The notes beneath the pieces are model-generated. The model ran no database searches, was not told the origin of the DNA, and saw only the letters and a program-made list of their open reading frames with translations. Both the position numbers and the translations under genes were made by a program. From DAITQM01 sp039794245 (GTDB taxonomy: Bacteria > Pseudomonadota > Gammaproteobacteria > Xanthomonadales > Wenzhouxiangellaceae): DNA of 38,205 nt. This document shows positions 30,337 to 38,205 of the stretch, piece by piece. Location of the stretch: contig JBDIVS010000026.1 of NCBI GenBank assembly GCA_039794245.1, positions 1-38,205 on the forward strand, given 5' to 3'. Numbering within the stretch: the stretch's first letter is position 1; each line of letters starts with the position of its first letter.

Positions 30337-32823
30337 GTGAACAAGCCATCTTACGCCATGATCGGATACACGGTTGCGGGATTGACGCGCCGTATTGATT
30401 ACCGGATACCGGCGGCGCTTTTGGTCCTGTTGTTGCCACCGGCGCTGCCGGCGGCCGAGGGCGGGCTCGCGGCGCAAGCTGGTGCCGCCGAAGAGGCGGC
30501 TGCAGAAACGGTTGCGCCGGCGGCTGCGGATGACGAGGACGATGCCGCATCGTCCGGCGACAATGAGGCCCCGCCGGCCGGCCAGGATCGATTGGAACTC
30601 GGCCCGCTGGTGGTCACCACCACCGCGCGGCGGCGCGAGGAATCCTTGATCGAGGTGCCGGTGGCGATGACCGTGATGACCGGCGAACAGCTTGAGCAGA
30701 AAGGCGTCATCGATATCACCGGCCTCAACGAGTTCGTGCCGAACGTGACGCTAGAGGTATCGCGCGGCACCAACACGACGCTGACGCCGTTCATCCGCGG
30801 CATCGGCCAGCAGGATCCGGTTGCCGGCTTCGAGCAGGGCGTCGGGGTTTATATCGACGACGTGTATCTCAACCGGCCGCAGGGCGCGGTGCTCGACGTC
30901 TACAACGTTGATCGCATCGAGGTGCTGCGCGGCCCGCAGGGCACACTGTACGGCCGCAACACGATCGGCGGCGCGATCAAGTACGTGACACGGCGCATCG
31001 GCGACGAGCCGGAGATCGATCTCAAGGTCTCGGGCGGCAATTTCCGCCAGATCGATGCGCTGATGAACTTCGGCGCGCCGCTCAGCGATACGTTCAGGAT
31101 CGGCGGTACGGTCGGCACCTTCCAGCGCGACGGTTTTGGCGACAATCTCAATCTCGGCATCGAAAACGGCAGCAAGGATATCGTCGCCGGCCGCCTGTCG
31201 TTCGAATGGGCGCCACGTGAAGATGTGTTTTTCCGTCTGAGCGGCGACTGGACCGACGACAATTCGACGCCGCGTCAGGGCGCGCGGCTGATCCCCGGCG
31301 CGCTGTCCGGTGCTCCCGTGCTCAAAGACGTCTTCGATACCCGCGCCGGACTCAATACGCCCAAGGCCAACGTCGTCAACCGCGGCATCTCGCTGCTCGC
31401 CGAATGGCTGATCGACGAGCGCTTCACGTTGAAGAATATCGTCGCTTACCGCGACAACAAATCGGCGCTGCCAGAAGACTTCGACAGCCTGCCGGTCGAT
31501 GACCTCGACGTCCCGGTGCTGTTCGAGGACGACCAGTTGACCGAGGAGTTGCAGTTGATTTACGAAGGCGACCGGCTGAACGGCATTTTCGGTTTTTTCT
31601 TCATGACCGCCGATGCGGCCGACGATTTCGACGTGATTTTAGGCCCGACCGGCGAGCTGCTCGGCCTGCCGGGCCTCAACGCCTTCACTTCCGGGCGCGT
31701 CGAAACCGATACCTGGTCGGTGTTCGGCGATTACACCTATGAATTCATAGACCACTGGTTCATCACCGCCGGTGGCCGCTGGACCAGCGACGAGCGCGAC
31801 GCGCGTATCTTCCGGGCGACGTTCCTGAACGGCTTCTCGCCGGCGCTCGGCGGTCCGGAGCGCGACCCAATCGCCGTCGCCACCGATTTTTCCGGCAGCG
31901 AAACCTTCCACGATTTAAACGCCCATGCAGCGCTGAGCTGGCAGCCGACCGAACGGCATAACCTGTATTTCAGTTTCAACCAGGGCTTCAAGGGCGGCGG
32001 CTTCGACCCGCGCGGTTCGGCTGCCGCGGCGCCGGATTTCAACGGCGACGGCACCGTTGACGGCAGCGAAGTCCAGGAGTTCTTGCAGTTCGATCCCGAG
32101 CAGGTCAACGCTTACGAGGTGGGTTACAAGGCTTCGCTGTTTGACGGCCGGCTGAATACTGCGCTGGCCTTTTTCTGGAACGGTTACGAGGGCATCCAGG
32201 TGCCCGGGTCGGTCGGCGTCGATACCGACAACGATGGCATCGAGGATACCTTCATCGGCGTCACCTCGAACGCCGGCGAGGGCCGGATCCGCGGCTTCGA
32301 GTTCGAAGGCCAGGCCTATCTCGCCGACCATCTTTTCGCCAATGGAGACAATCTGTCGGCCGATTGGGCCGTTGGTTTCCTCGACGCCGAGTTCAAGGAA
32401 TTCATCGATGCCTTCGGCCAGGACATCGCCGATGTGGCGAGCTTCCAGAATGCGCCGGAATGGACCGCCAATGCCAGCCTGATCTACGATCTGCCGCTGA
32501 CGATCTTCGGCCTGCCCGGCACCTTGTCGTTCATCCCGCACGCCTCGTACCGTGGCGACACCAACCAGTTCGAAGTGGCGAGCACCGGCCTGGACCAGAA
32601 AGATTACATCCTGTTCGATTTCAACATCGTCTGGCGCTCGTTCGACGGCCGCTGGTCGGCGGGTATCCACGGCCGCAACCTGACCGACAAGGAATACATC
32701 GTCTCGGGCTTCGATTTCGTCGATGACGAAACGCTGGCGCCGCAACTCGGCCGCGAAGGGACGCTGACCGCGTTCTTCGGGCCGCCACGCACCGTCACCG
32801 GCACGATCACGTTCCATTACTGA
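30337..32823 (+). CDS. TonB-dependent outer-membrane receptor
   Basis: 828 residues from a GTG with a strong GGGGAGG site 8 bases upstream. After a signal segment (IPAALLVLLLPPALPAAE) comes an acidic linker, TonB-box-like LVVTTTARRREESL, the plug (VPVAMTVMTGEQLEQKG, PFIRGIGQQDP, VYIDDVYLNRPQG, DRIEVLRGPQGTLYGRN, GGAIKYVTR) and a ~22-strand barrel ending in aromatic TITFHY. It imports a large or scarce ligand using TonB energy. Unusual: residues 567-578 (DFNGDGTVDGSE) form a perfect EF-hand loop and 629-637 (DTDNDGIED) a second Ca-type loop, both in predicted outer loops. A CCCGGT/ACCGGG hairpin lies in the leader (30295-30311). Ligand unknown. Confidence 0.92.
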   Translation: MNKPSYAMIGYTVAGLTRRIDYRIPAALLVLLLPPALPAAEGGLAAQAGAAEEAAAETVAPAAADDEDDAASSGDNEAPPAGQDRLELGPLVVTTTARRREESLIEVPVAMTVMTGEQLEQKGVIDITGLNEFVPNVTLEVSRGTNTTLTPFIRGIGQQDPVAGFEQGVGVYIDDVYLNRPQGAVLDVYNVDRIEVLRGPQGTLYGRNTIGGAIKYVTRRIGDEPEIDLKVSGGNFRQIDALMNFGAPLSDTFRIGGTVGTFQRDGFGDNLNLGIENGSKDIVAGRLSFEWAPREDVFFRLSGDWTDDNSTPRQGARLIPGALSGAPVLKDVFDTRAGLNTPKANVVNRGISLLAEWLIDERFTLKNIVAYRDNKSALPEDFDSLPVDDLDVPVLFEDDQLTEELQLIYEGDRLNGIFGFFFMTADAADDFDVILGPTGELLGLPGLNAFTSGRVETDTWSVFGDYTYEFIDHWFITAGGRWTSDERDARIFRATFLNGFSPALGGPERDPIAVATDFSGSETFHDLNAHAALSWQPTERHNLYFSFNQGFKGGGFDPRGSAAAAPDFNGDGTVDGSEVQEFLQFDPEQVNAYEVGYKASLFDGRLNTALAFFWNGYEGIQVPGSVGVDTDNDGIEDTFIGVTSNAGEGRIRGFEFEGQAYLADHLFANGDNLSADWAVGFLDAEFKEFIDAFGQDIADVASFQNAPEWTANASLIYDLPLTIFGLPGTLSFIPHASYRGDTNQFEVASTGLDQKDYILFDFNIVWRSFDGRWSAGIHGRNLTDKEYIVSGFDFVDDETLAPQLGREGTLTAFFGPPRTVTGTITFHY

Positions 32824-32889
32824 TTTTCGGGCACCCGTGCCGCAGGGAGGCGGCGCGGGCGCAGTGGGGAAGGTGGGATAATCGGTGCC

Positions 32890-35800
32890 ATGTTTCCACT
32901 TCCCGCCATCTTGTTAGCCGCCGTCGTCTGGCTCGGCCTTTTGTTCGGCGTCGCCTTGTGGGGTGAACGCCGTTTTGCGGCGCCAGGCGGGCAGTGGCGC
33001 TTTGTGTATGCGCTGTCGCTGGCGGTCTATTGCACGAGTTGGACCTTTTACGGCACGGTGACGCAGGCGGCGCGCTCCGGCTGGCCCATCCCGCCGACCT
33101 TTCTCGGCACCATCTTGCTTTATGTCCTGGGCGGCACCGTCATGTTGCGCCTGGTGCGCCTGGCGCGCCAGGCGCACGCCGGTTCGCTGGCCGACCTGAT
33201 TGCCAGCCGGCTGGGTAAGGACGCGCGCCTGGCGGCGGTCGTCACCGCCGTCGCCGTCCTCGGCATGCTGCCTTATATCGCACTGCAACTGAAAGCGGTG
33301 GCGATGAGTTTCCAGATGCTGGCCGGTGCCGGCCGGGATGCCGCGCCGTGGCAGGACAGCGCCTTGTACGTCGCTCTGTTCATGGCCTTGTTCGCGATTT
33401 TGTTCGGGGCCCGGCGGGCGGCGAGTACCGAGCACAACCGCGGACTGATCCTGGCGATGGCCTTCGAGTCGCTGTTCAAACTGGGTGTCATGCTGGCCAT
33501 CGGGGCGATGGTACTGTTTGCCTGGCCGTCCCTGCCGGCGATCGAATTCCCGGCCGCCGGCGGCGATCGCAGCGGTTTCGCGCCGCTGGTGGTGCTCGGC
33601 GTGCTGGCGATGTTCACGCTGCCGCACCAGTTTCACGTCGGTGTCGTCGAGTGCCGGAGCGGCGGCGACGTGGCCACTGCGCGCTGGCTGTTTCCGCTGT
33701 ACCTGGTGCTGATCGCGCTGCCGATCCTGCCTTTGGCCTACGCCGGTGAAGCGCTGCTCGCGCCCCGCGGTGTGCCTTCCGATCTATATGTTCTGGCTTT
33801 GCCGCTGGCCGGCGGCCACGAGTGGCTGGCGCTCGCCGCTTTTCTCGGTGGCCTGAGCGCCGCGACCGGCATGGTGATCGTCGCGACACTGGCGCTCGGT
33901 ATCATGATCGGCAATCACTGGGTCGCGCCGCTTCTGGTGCGCGGTTCGTGGGCCAGCGCCGGCGGCGACCTGCGCGCCGCGGTGTTGAACCTGCGACGCC
34001 TGGCGATCCTCGCGCTGTTGCTGCTCGCCTGGCAGTACAACCGGGTGCTGGCCGGCAACGATGTGCTGGCCGATATCGGCGCCGTATCGTTCTCGGCGCT
34101 GGCCACCCTGGCACCGGCCCTGGCCTTTGCCGTCTGGCGGCCGGCGACGCCGCCCAGCGCGGTGCTCGGCGGCATCGTCGCCGCCGTCGGCTTGTGGAGC
34201 TGGCTGCTGCTTGTGCCGCTCGGTTATGAAACGGCAGCCGCTTCGCCGGCCTGGCTCGACGGCGGTCCTTGGGGCAGCGCCTGGCTGGCGCCCGACCGGT
34301 TTGCCGGACTGGCCGGCTGGAGCCGGCTCGGGCGGGCGGTGCTGGTCAGCCTGTTCGGCGGCACACTGGTGACGGTGTTGCTCACCCGGCGCCGGCCGGC
34401 GATGGTCGCCGCCGCTGGCGCGCCGCTCGACCGGACACTGTTGCGCGACCTGGCGGCGCGTTTCATCCCGGCCGGCGAGATCGAAGCGTTGTTTTCCGGC
34501 ACGGCGGCGGCCGCCGCTTCGGAAACGTTGGAACGGCAGGTCGAACGTGCCCTGGCCGCGGTACTCGGCAGCGCCTCGGCGCGCCTTCTGCTCGACACGG
34601 CCCGCCGCCGGCGCGGTGATCTGGAGCGGGTCGTTGAATGGGTCGGCGAAACTTCCGAGACGCTGCGCTTCAACCAGCAGTTGCTCGAGGCGGCGCTGCA
34701 CAACATGAGCCAGGGGATCAGCGTCGTCGATGCGCGCTTTCGGCTGGTCGCCTGGAACCGGCGCTATGCCGAATTGTTCGGTTTCCCCGAGTCTTTGCTG
34801 TACGTCGGTACACCGATCGCACACTTGCAGCGTTATGCGATCGAGCAGGGCTACATCCCGCGCCGCGGCAGCCTCGATGAAATGATCGCCCGCCGCCAGA
34901 ACCACATGCGCGCCGGCACCCGGCATTTGTCGGAACGGCGTTTCCCTGATGGCACCATCGTCGAGATTCGCGGCAACCCGATGCCCGGCGGCGGCTTTGT
35001 TGCGACCTTCACCGACGTCACGGCCTTCCGCCGGGCGGAAAGCGAGTTGAAAGCGATCGCCTTGTCACTCGAAGAGCGGGTTGCCGAAAGGACCGCCGAA
35101 CTGGCCGCGGCGAGCGCCGCCGCCGAGCAGGCCAACCGGGCCAAAAGCCGGCTTCTGGCAGCGGTCAGCCACGACCTGGTGCAGCCGGTCCATGCGGCGC
35201 GCCTGTTCGCCCAGGCACTGGCTTCACAATTGTCGACCACGGCGCAGCGAGAGGGACTGGAGCGGGTCTTGGGGGCGCTGGCCTCCAGCGAGGCGCTGCT
35301 CGCCGATCTGCTCGATCTTTCCCGTCTCGAATCCGGTGGTTTGCGGGCCGATATCCAGGCGTTCGACCTCAATGAATTGCTCGCCGGACTGGCCAGTGAA
35401 TTTACCGTGCTGGCCGCCGAGCGCGGCCTGCGCTTCAAGGCCCGCGGCACTACCTGCTGGGCGCTGAGCGATCCGGCATTGCTGCGCCGCATCGTGCAGA
35501 ACTTTCTGGCCAATGCCGTGCGCTATACCCGCCGCGGGCGCATCCTGCTCGGCTGCCGGCGTGCCGCCGGCGGCATCCGGATCGAGGTGCACGACACGGG
35601 GCCGGGCGTGCCGCCGGCGCTGCACCAGGCGATATTCGAGGAGTTTCGCCGTGGCGAAGGACCTGAGCGACCGGCGGCCGGCGGCGGCCTGGGGTTGGGC
35701 CTGGCCATTGCCCGGCGGACCGCCGGGCTGCTCGGTCACCCGATCGGCCTGACCAGCACGCCCGGCAAAGGCAGTGTCTTTCACGTGAGCCTGCCGCGCG

Positions 35801-36225
35801 CGGTGCCGGGCGAGCGCGGTGTCGAAGCCGCGACGCTGGAACAGCCGGACAGCGGCGGCGGCGCCGCGGTGCTGGTCATTGACGATGATCGCGAAGTGCT
35901 GGAAGCCACCGTCGCCCTGCTGCGCTCCTGGGGTTTCAAAGCCGGTGGAGCCGGAGATTGGCCGAGTGCCGAACGGCTATACCGGAAACTCGAGCCGGCG
36001 TTACTGATCCTCGACTATCACCTCGCCGAGCCGGAGATGTCCGGCACCGACGGGGTCGAGCTGTGGCGCCACCTGGTTGGCAACGGCCGCCGCCCGCCGG
36101 TGATCGTCGTCACCGCCGACCGCGCCGACCGGGTCCGCGAAGCGGTCGCGGCGGACGGCCTGGTGCTGTTGCACAAGCCGTTGAAACCGCTGGCGCTTCG
36201 GGCATTGATGAATCGCCTGCTGTGA
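32890..36225 (+). CDS. hybrid sensor histidine kinase with sodium:solute symporter domain (CrbS-like)
   Basis: 1111 residues. Residues 1-~500 are an SLC5/SSSF transporter-type module of about 13 helices (SLAVYCTSWTFYG, GMLPYIALQLKAVAMSF, FTLPHQFHVGVVE). A STAC-like segment (~515-590), a PAS domain (~598-710, NMSQGISVVDARFRLVAWNRRYAELFG) and a coiled coil follow. Then comes the HisKA box with His761 (AAVSHDLVQPVHAARLF), the ATPase G-box (GGGLGLGLAIARR ~932-944) and a receiver with Asp1042 (LLILDYHL) and the LLHKPLKP lysine. This matches CrbS/MxtR-type kinases, which control acetyl-CoA synthetase and short-chain carbon use. Tail-to-tail with the likely partner regulator. Confidence 0.92.
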   Translation: MFPLPAILLAAVVWLGLLFGVALWGERRFAAPGGQWRFVYALSLAVYCTSWTFYGTVTQAARSGWPIPPTFLGTILLYVLGGTVMLRLVRLARQAHAGSLADLIASRLGKDARLAAVVTAVAVLGMLPYIALQLKAVAMSFQMLAGAGRDAAPWQDSALYVALFMALFAILFGARRAASTEHNRGLILAMAFESLFKLGVMLAIGAMVLFAWPSLPAIEFPAAGGDRSGFAPLVVLGVLAMFTLPHQFHVGVVECRSGGDVATARWLFPLYLVLIALPILPLAYAGEALLAPRGVPSDLYVLALPLAGGHEWLALAAFLGGLSAATGMVIVATLALGIMIGNHWVAPLLVRGSWASAGGDLRAAVLNLRRLAILALLLLAWQYNRVLAGNDVLADIGAVSFSALATLAPALAFAVWRPATPPSAVLGGIVAAVGLWSWLLLVPLGYETAAASPAWLDGGPWGSAWLAPDRFAGLAGWSRLGRAVLVSLFGGTLVTVLLTRRRPAMVAAAGAPLDRTLLRDLAARFIPAGEIEALFSGTAAAAASETLERQVERALAAVLGSASARLLLDTARRRRGDLERVVEWVGETSETLRFNQQLLEAALHNMSQGISVVDARFRLVAWNRRYAELFGFPESLLYVGTPIAHLQRYAIEQGYIPRRGSLDEMIARRQNHMRAGTRHLSERRFPDGTIVEIRGNPMPGGGFVATFTDVTAFRRAESELKAIALSLEERVAERTAELAAASAAAEQANRAKSRLLAAVSHDLVQPVHAARLFAQALASQLSTTAQREGLERVLGALASSEALLADLLDLSRLESGGLRADIQAFDLNELLAGLASEFTVLAAERGLRFKARGTTCWALSDPALLRRIVQNFLANAVRYTRRGRILLGCRRAAGGIRIEVHDTGPGVPPALHQAIFEEFRRGEGPERPAAGGGLGLGLAIARRTAGLLGHPIGLTSTPGKGSVFHVSLPRAVPGERGVEAATLEQPDSGGGAAVLVIDDDREVLEATVALLRSWGFKAGGAGDWPSAERLYRKLEPALLILDYHLAEPEMSGTDGVELWRHLVGNGRRPPVIVVTADRADRVREAVAADGLVLLHKPLKPLALRALMNRLL

Positions 36226-36241
36226 ACCCGGGTCGAACCCG

Positions 36242-36931
36242 TCAATCGCAGGCGTCTTCGTACTCCGGTTCGCGGACCAGCAGTTGGCGGAACAGGGTGC
36301 AGGCCTGGGTCCGGTTGCGGACATGCAGTTTTTCGAAAATCGCGGTCAGGTGCGCCTTGACTGTGCGTTCCTGGATCGCCAGGCGGTCGGCGATCTGCTT
36401 GTTCAACAGCCCCTCGGCGGTCAATTCGAGCACCTTGAACTGCTGTGGCGTCAGGTGGGCCAGGGCGCGGGCCAGAGCCCGGTCGCCGCCGGCCGCCGCT
36501 TCGTCGCGGCGCGCCGGGCGCAGCCCCGGCGGCAGCCAGACCTGGCCGGCCAGCACGCTGCGGATGGCGGTTCCGAGCACATCGATATCGCAGCGTTTCG
36601 GCAGGTAACCCACCGCCCCGTGGTCGAGCGCGCGGCGGACGACGAGCGGGTCGTCAGTGGCCGAAACGATGATGACGCCGGTCGCCGGGTGGAGGCTGCG
36701 CAACGCGGCCAGACCGGCGAGGCCGGCGTTGCCCGGCATGTGCAGGTCGAGCAGCACGAGGTCGGTGTCGGGATGGGCAGCGAGCGAGGCGAGCACCGCT
36801 GGCAGCGAATCGGCTTTGCGCACGATGACGTCCGGCAGCACGTCACCGACGGCCCGCCTGAGCGCGCTGCGGTACAGCGGGTGATCGTCGGCGACGAGCA
36901 GAGAAGTGCCCGGTGGTTCAGGTGATGACAT
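36242..36931 (-). CDS. LuxR/NarL-type response regulator (CrbR-like)
   Basis: 229 residues: receiver with ADDHPLY (14-20), phospho-Asp62 in LLDLHMPG, switch Thr in VSATDD and Lys in GYLPKRCD. A C-terminal LuxR helix-turn-helix follows (LTPQQFKVLELTAEGLLNKQIADRL...RTVKAHLTAIFEKLHVRNRTQA). Together with the SSSF hybrid kinase 16 bases away on the other strand it resembles the CrbS/CrbR acetate-switch pair. It follows the 3-hydroxybutyrate dehydrogenase by 20 bases on the same strand, so the two are probably cotranscribed. Confidence 0.9.
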   Translation of the reverse strand: MSSPEPPGTSLLVADDHPLYRSALRRAVGDVLPDVIVRKADSLPAVLASLAAHPDTDLVLLDLHMPGNAGLAGLAALRSLHPATGVIIVSATDDPLVVRRALDHGAVGYLPKRCDIDVLGTAIRSVLAGQVWLPPGLRPARRDEAAAGGDRALARALAHLTPQQFKVLELTAEGLLNKQIADRLAIQERTVKAHLTAIFEKLHVRNRTQACTLFRQLLVREPEYEDACD

Positions 36932-36951
36932 CGTTCAGGCCCGCAGATCGT

Positions 36952-37758
36952 TCAAACTGCCGTCCAGCCGCCGTCGATGGGCAGCGCCGTGCCGGTCACA
37001 TTGTGCGCCGCCGGACGGCACAACCATAATGCCAGATCGGCGATTTCGGGGGGCCGCGAGGTACGCCGGCTAGGCTGTTTCTCGCCGACCAGGTCGGCGA
37101 GGCCGGCTTCGCGGTCGCCGCTGAAACGGGCGGCGCGGGCCGCGACCTGAGGCTCGATCAGCGGCGTTTCCACCCAGCCCGGACAGATGCAGTTGACCGT
37201 AACGCCGCCGCTGTCGCGGCTGCCGGCGGCGGCGTACTCCAGCGCCGCGACCTTGCTGAGCCCAATCAGGCCGAACTTGCTTGCCACGTACGGCGCCTTG
37301 TCGAGCGAGGCGACCAGGCCGTGCACCGAAGCGATGTTGATCACCCGGCCGTAACCACGCGCCGCCATCGCCGGCAGCGCCAGGCGCATGGTGTGGAACG
37401 CGGCGCTCAGATTGACCGCCAGGATCCGCTCCCAGAGCGCGGGATCGAGCTTGGCGAGCGGCGATGTGTGCTGGATGCCGGCGCAATTGACCAGGATATC
37501 GACCGGCGCCCAGTGTTCGACCTCGCGCACCAGCACCGCGATCTGCGCCACGTCGGCCAGATCGGCAGGGAAGTGGCGGGCGGCGCCGGCGGATGGGGCG
37601 ACGTAGTCCACCGCCGCGGCGATGTCTTCATTGCTGCCCAGGCCGCTCAGCGCAACGCGGGCGCCCGCCCGGCCGAGCGCCGCGGCGATCGCCAGCCCGA
37701 TGCCTGAAGTTGCGCCGGTGACCAGTGCCGCGCGGCCGTGCAAAAACCGTTCGTTCAT
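36952..37758 (-). CDS. bdhA: D-3-hydroxybutyrate dehydrogenase
   Basis: 268-residue SDR oxidising D-3-hydroxybutyrate to acetoacetate with NAD. VTGATSGIG (13-21), NCAG (91-94), catalytic Ser144 in INIASVHGLVAS, YVASK (Tyr157, Lys161), and the BDH-specific CICPGWVETPLIEPQ (190-204) set it apart from general SDRs. ATG 37758 has AGGG at a proper distance; an upstream ATG at 37803 adds a basic, unconserved head. Position with the regulator suggests it is part of the regulated carbon-use set. Confidence 0.9.
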   Translation of the reverse strand: MNERFLHGRAALVTGATSGIGLAIAAALGRAGARVALSGLGSNEDIAAAVDYVAPSAGAARHFPADLADVAQIAVLVREVEHWAPVDILVNCAGIQHTSPLAKLDPALWERILAVNLSAAFHTMRLALPAMAARGYGRVINIASVHGLVASLDKAPYVASKFGLIGLSKVAALEYAAAGSRDSGGVTVNCICPGWVETPLIEPQVAARAARFSGDREAGLADLVGEKQPSRRTSRPPEIADLALWLCRPAAHNVTGTALPIDGGWTAV

Positions 37759-37912
37759 ACAGCCCTGCCGTTTCCGCCACCGGGCAGTATGCGCAAAGCG
37801 CACCGTACCGTGCCTTGTACGAAAGTACTAGGTAGAAAAATGAGGTTTCCCCTTGTCGTTTCGGATGCCATCGTCGCCATTGACCATTCCGGATGCGCCC
37901 ACCTTTCCTCCC

Positions 37913-38024
37913 CGTCATTCCGGAAGCGCCCGCGGCAGCGGGCGCGATCCGGACAAATTCGTCGGGAACGAATTTGGACACGCCGCAGGCGACCGGGCAG
38001 GGGTGCGCGCCAGGACGGCGCGCA
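37913..38024. repeat. 112-bp multi-hairpin repeat, copy 2
   Basis: Same orientation as copy 1, one base different, with the same three stem-loops. It lies 154 bases upstream of the bdhA start. A short partial echo (CATTCCGGATGCGCCC) precedes it at about 37885. Its last base is followed directly by the GTAAGC end of an IS66 element. Confidence 0.9.
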
Positions 38025-38205
38025 GTAAGCGGTCAAACTACACCGTTACCGCGTGCTGCGGTTGATATCGGACAACAAGGGGTTGGCGGCGAATTTCTGT
38101 TTCCAGATTCTGGGGGTGAGTTCTTCGACTTTGCTGGCCGGGTGTTGGCTGATGCGCTGGAGGACATCGACCAGGTAGGCGTTCGGGTTGACGCCGTGCA
38201 GCCGG
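38025..38205 (-). mobile_element. IS66-family element, right end, runs off the window
   Basis: GTAAGCGGTC at 38025 fits the GTAAGC-type terminus of IS66 elements, and a transposase C-terminus follows 21 bases inside. The expected 8-bp target duplication would be GGCGCGCA (38017-38024), the closing arm of the repeat hairpin. The rest of the element lies beyond the right edge. Confidence 0.7.
38046..38205 (-). CDS. IS66 transposase C-terminal fragment (cut by window edge)
   Basis: The minus strand reads about 52 residues: RLHGVNPNAYLVDVLQRISQ, a short linker, VEELTPRIWKQKFAANPLL, then the TAA stop at 38046-38048. The LHGVNPNAYL-DVL and LTPRIWKQKF blocks are the IS66 transposase C-terminal domain. 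The N-terminal part lies outside the window, so intactness cannot be judged. It differs in its tail from the decayed IS66 copy at 1271-1586. Confidence 0.8.
   Translation of the reverse strand, partial: RLHGVNPNAYLVDVLQRISQHPASKVEELTPRIWKQKFAANPLLSDINRSTR

Noticed and set aside
33784..34926. 380-residue minus-strand frame
   Set aside because: Antisense of the hybrid kinase, rich in Arg/Gln/Gly and without a recognisable domain.

Overview
The window is GC-rich bacterial chromosome with close-packed, often overlapping genes. Its content points to a gammaproteobacterium: a birA-coaX-SPOR block, a CrbS/CrbR-like transporter-kinase pair, a kynurenine branch, an IcmF-type fused mutase, a TonB-dependent receptor, an IPTL/PEP-CTERM-like sorting tail and a GFE-ending secreted protein. 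The order cannot be fixed from this stretch; Chromatiales- or Xanthomonadales-like groups fit best.

Layout. 1-1600: the end of a surface FG-GAP protein, a REP-like hairpin and a decayed IS66 transposase. 1600-4250 (minus): kmo and kynU. 4406-10044 (plus): queA, folD and a complete TatT-type TRAP transporter (lipoprotein T, binding protein P, small permease Q, large permease M), mostly with overlapping ends. 10200-10950: tRNA-Thr(CGT), then three tandem 176-bp repeats that each begin with the last 19 nt of that tRNA, then tRNA-Thr(TGT) on the other strand. 10984-14924 (minus): SDR, histidine phosphatase-like protein, APH-like kinase and ACAD10/11-like acyl-CoA dehydrogenase, a set resembling 4-hydroxyacyl-CoA catabolism. 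14930-19792 (minus): SPOR protein, coaX, birA, plsY and a FakA-FakB (DAK2-DegV) fusion, many with stop/start overlaps. 19899-24448 (minus): a kelch protein downstream of IcmF. 24590-28237: a DUF6502-like protein, a TPR-like protein and a secreted VCBS/FG-GAP protein. 28338-28859: a 112-bp multi-hairpin repeat and a 251-bp MITE-like element. 28860-37758: a GntP-family permease, a TonB-dependent receptor, a hybrid histidine kinase with a sodium:solute symporter domain, a LuxR-type response regulator and 3-hydroxybutyrate dehydrogenase. 37913-38205: the second copy of the 112-bp repeat, then the 3' end of another IS66 element.

How the genes fit together. The metabolic theme is carboxylic-acid and acyl-CoA use: TRAP uptake, isobutyryl-CoA mutase, 4-hydroxyacyl-CoA-type dehydrogenation, acyl-phosphate supply to PlsY, hydroxybutyrate oxidation and an acetate-switch-like two-component pair. 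CoaX and BirA supply CoA and biotinylated carboxylases.

The least ordinary material is non-coding: the tRNA-Thr repeat array, which closely parallels the E. coli tyrT/rtT arrangement, the 112-bp multi-hairpin repeat, and a recurring motif (TATACCCAAC...TTGCATAA) that forms the inverted ends of the MITE-like element and also stands alone beside gene ends.
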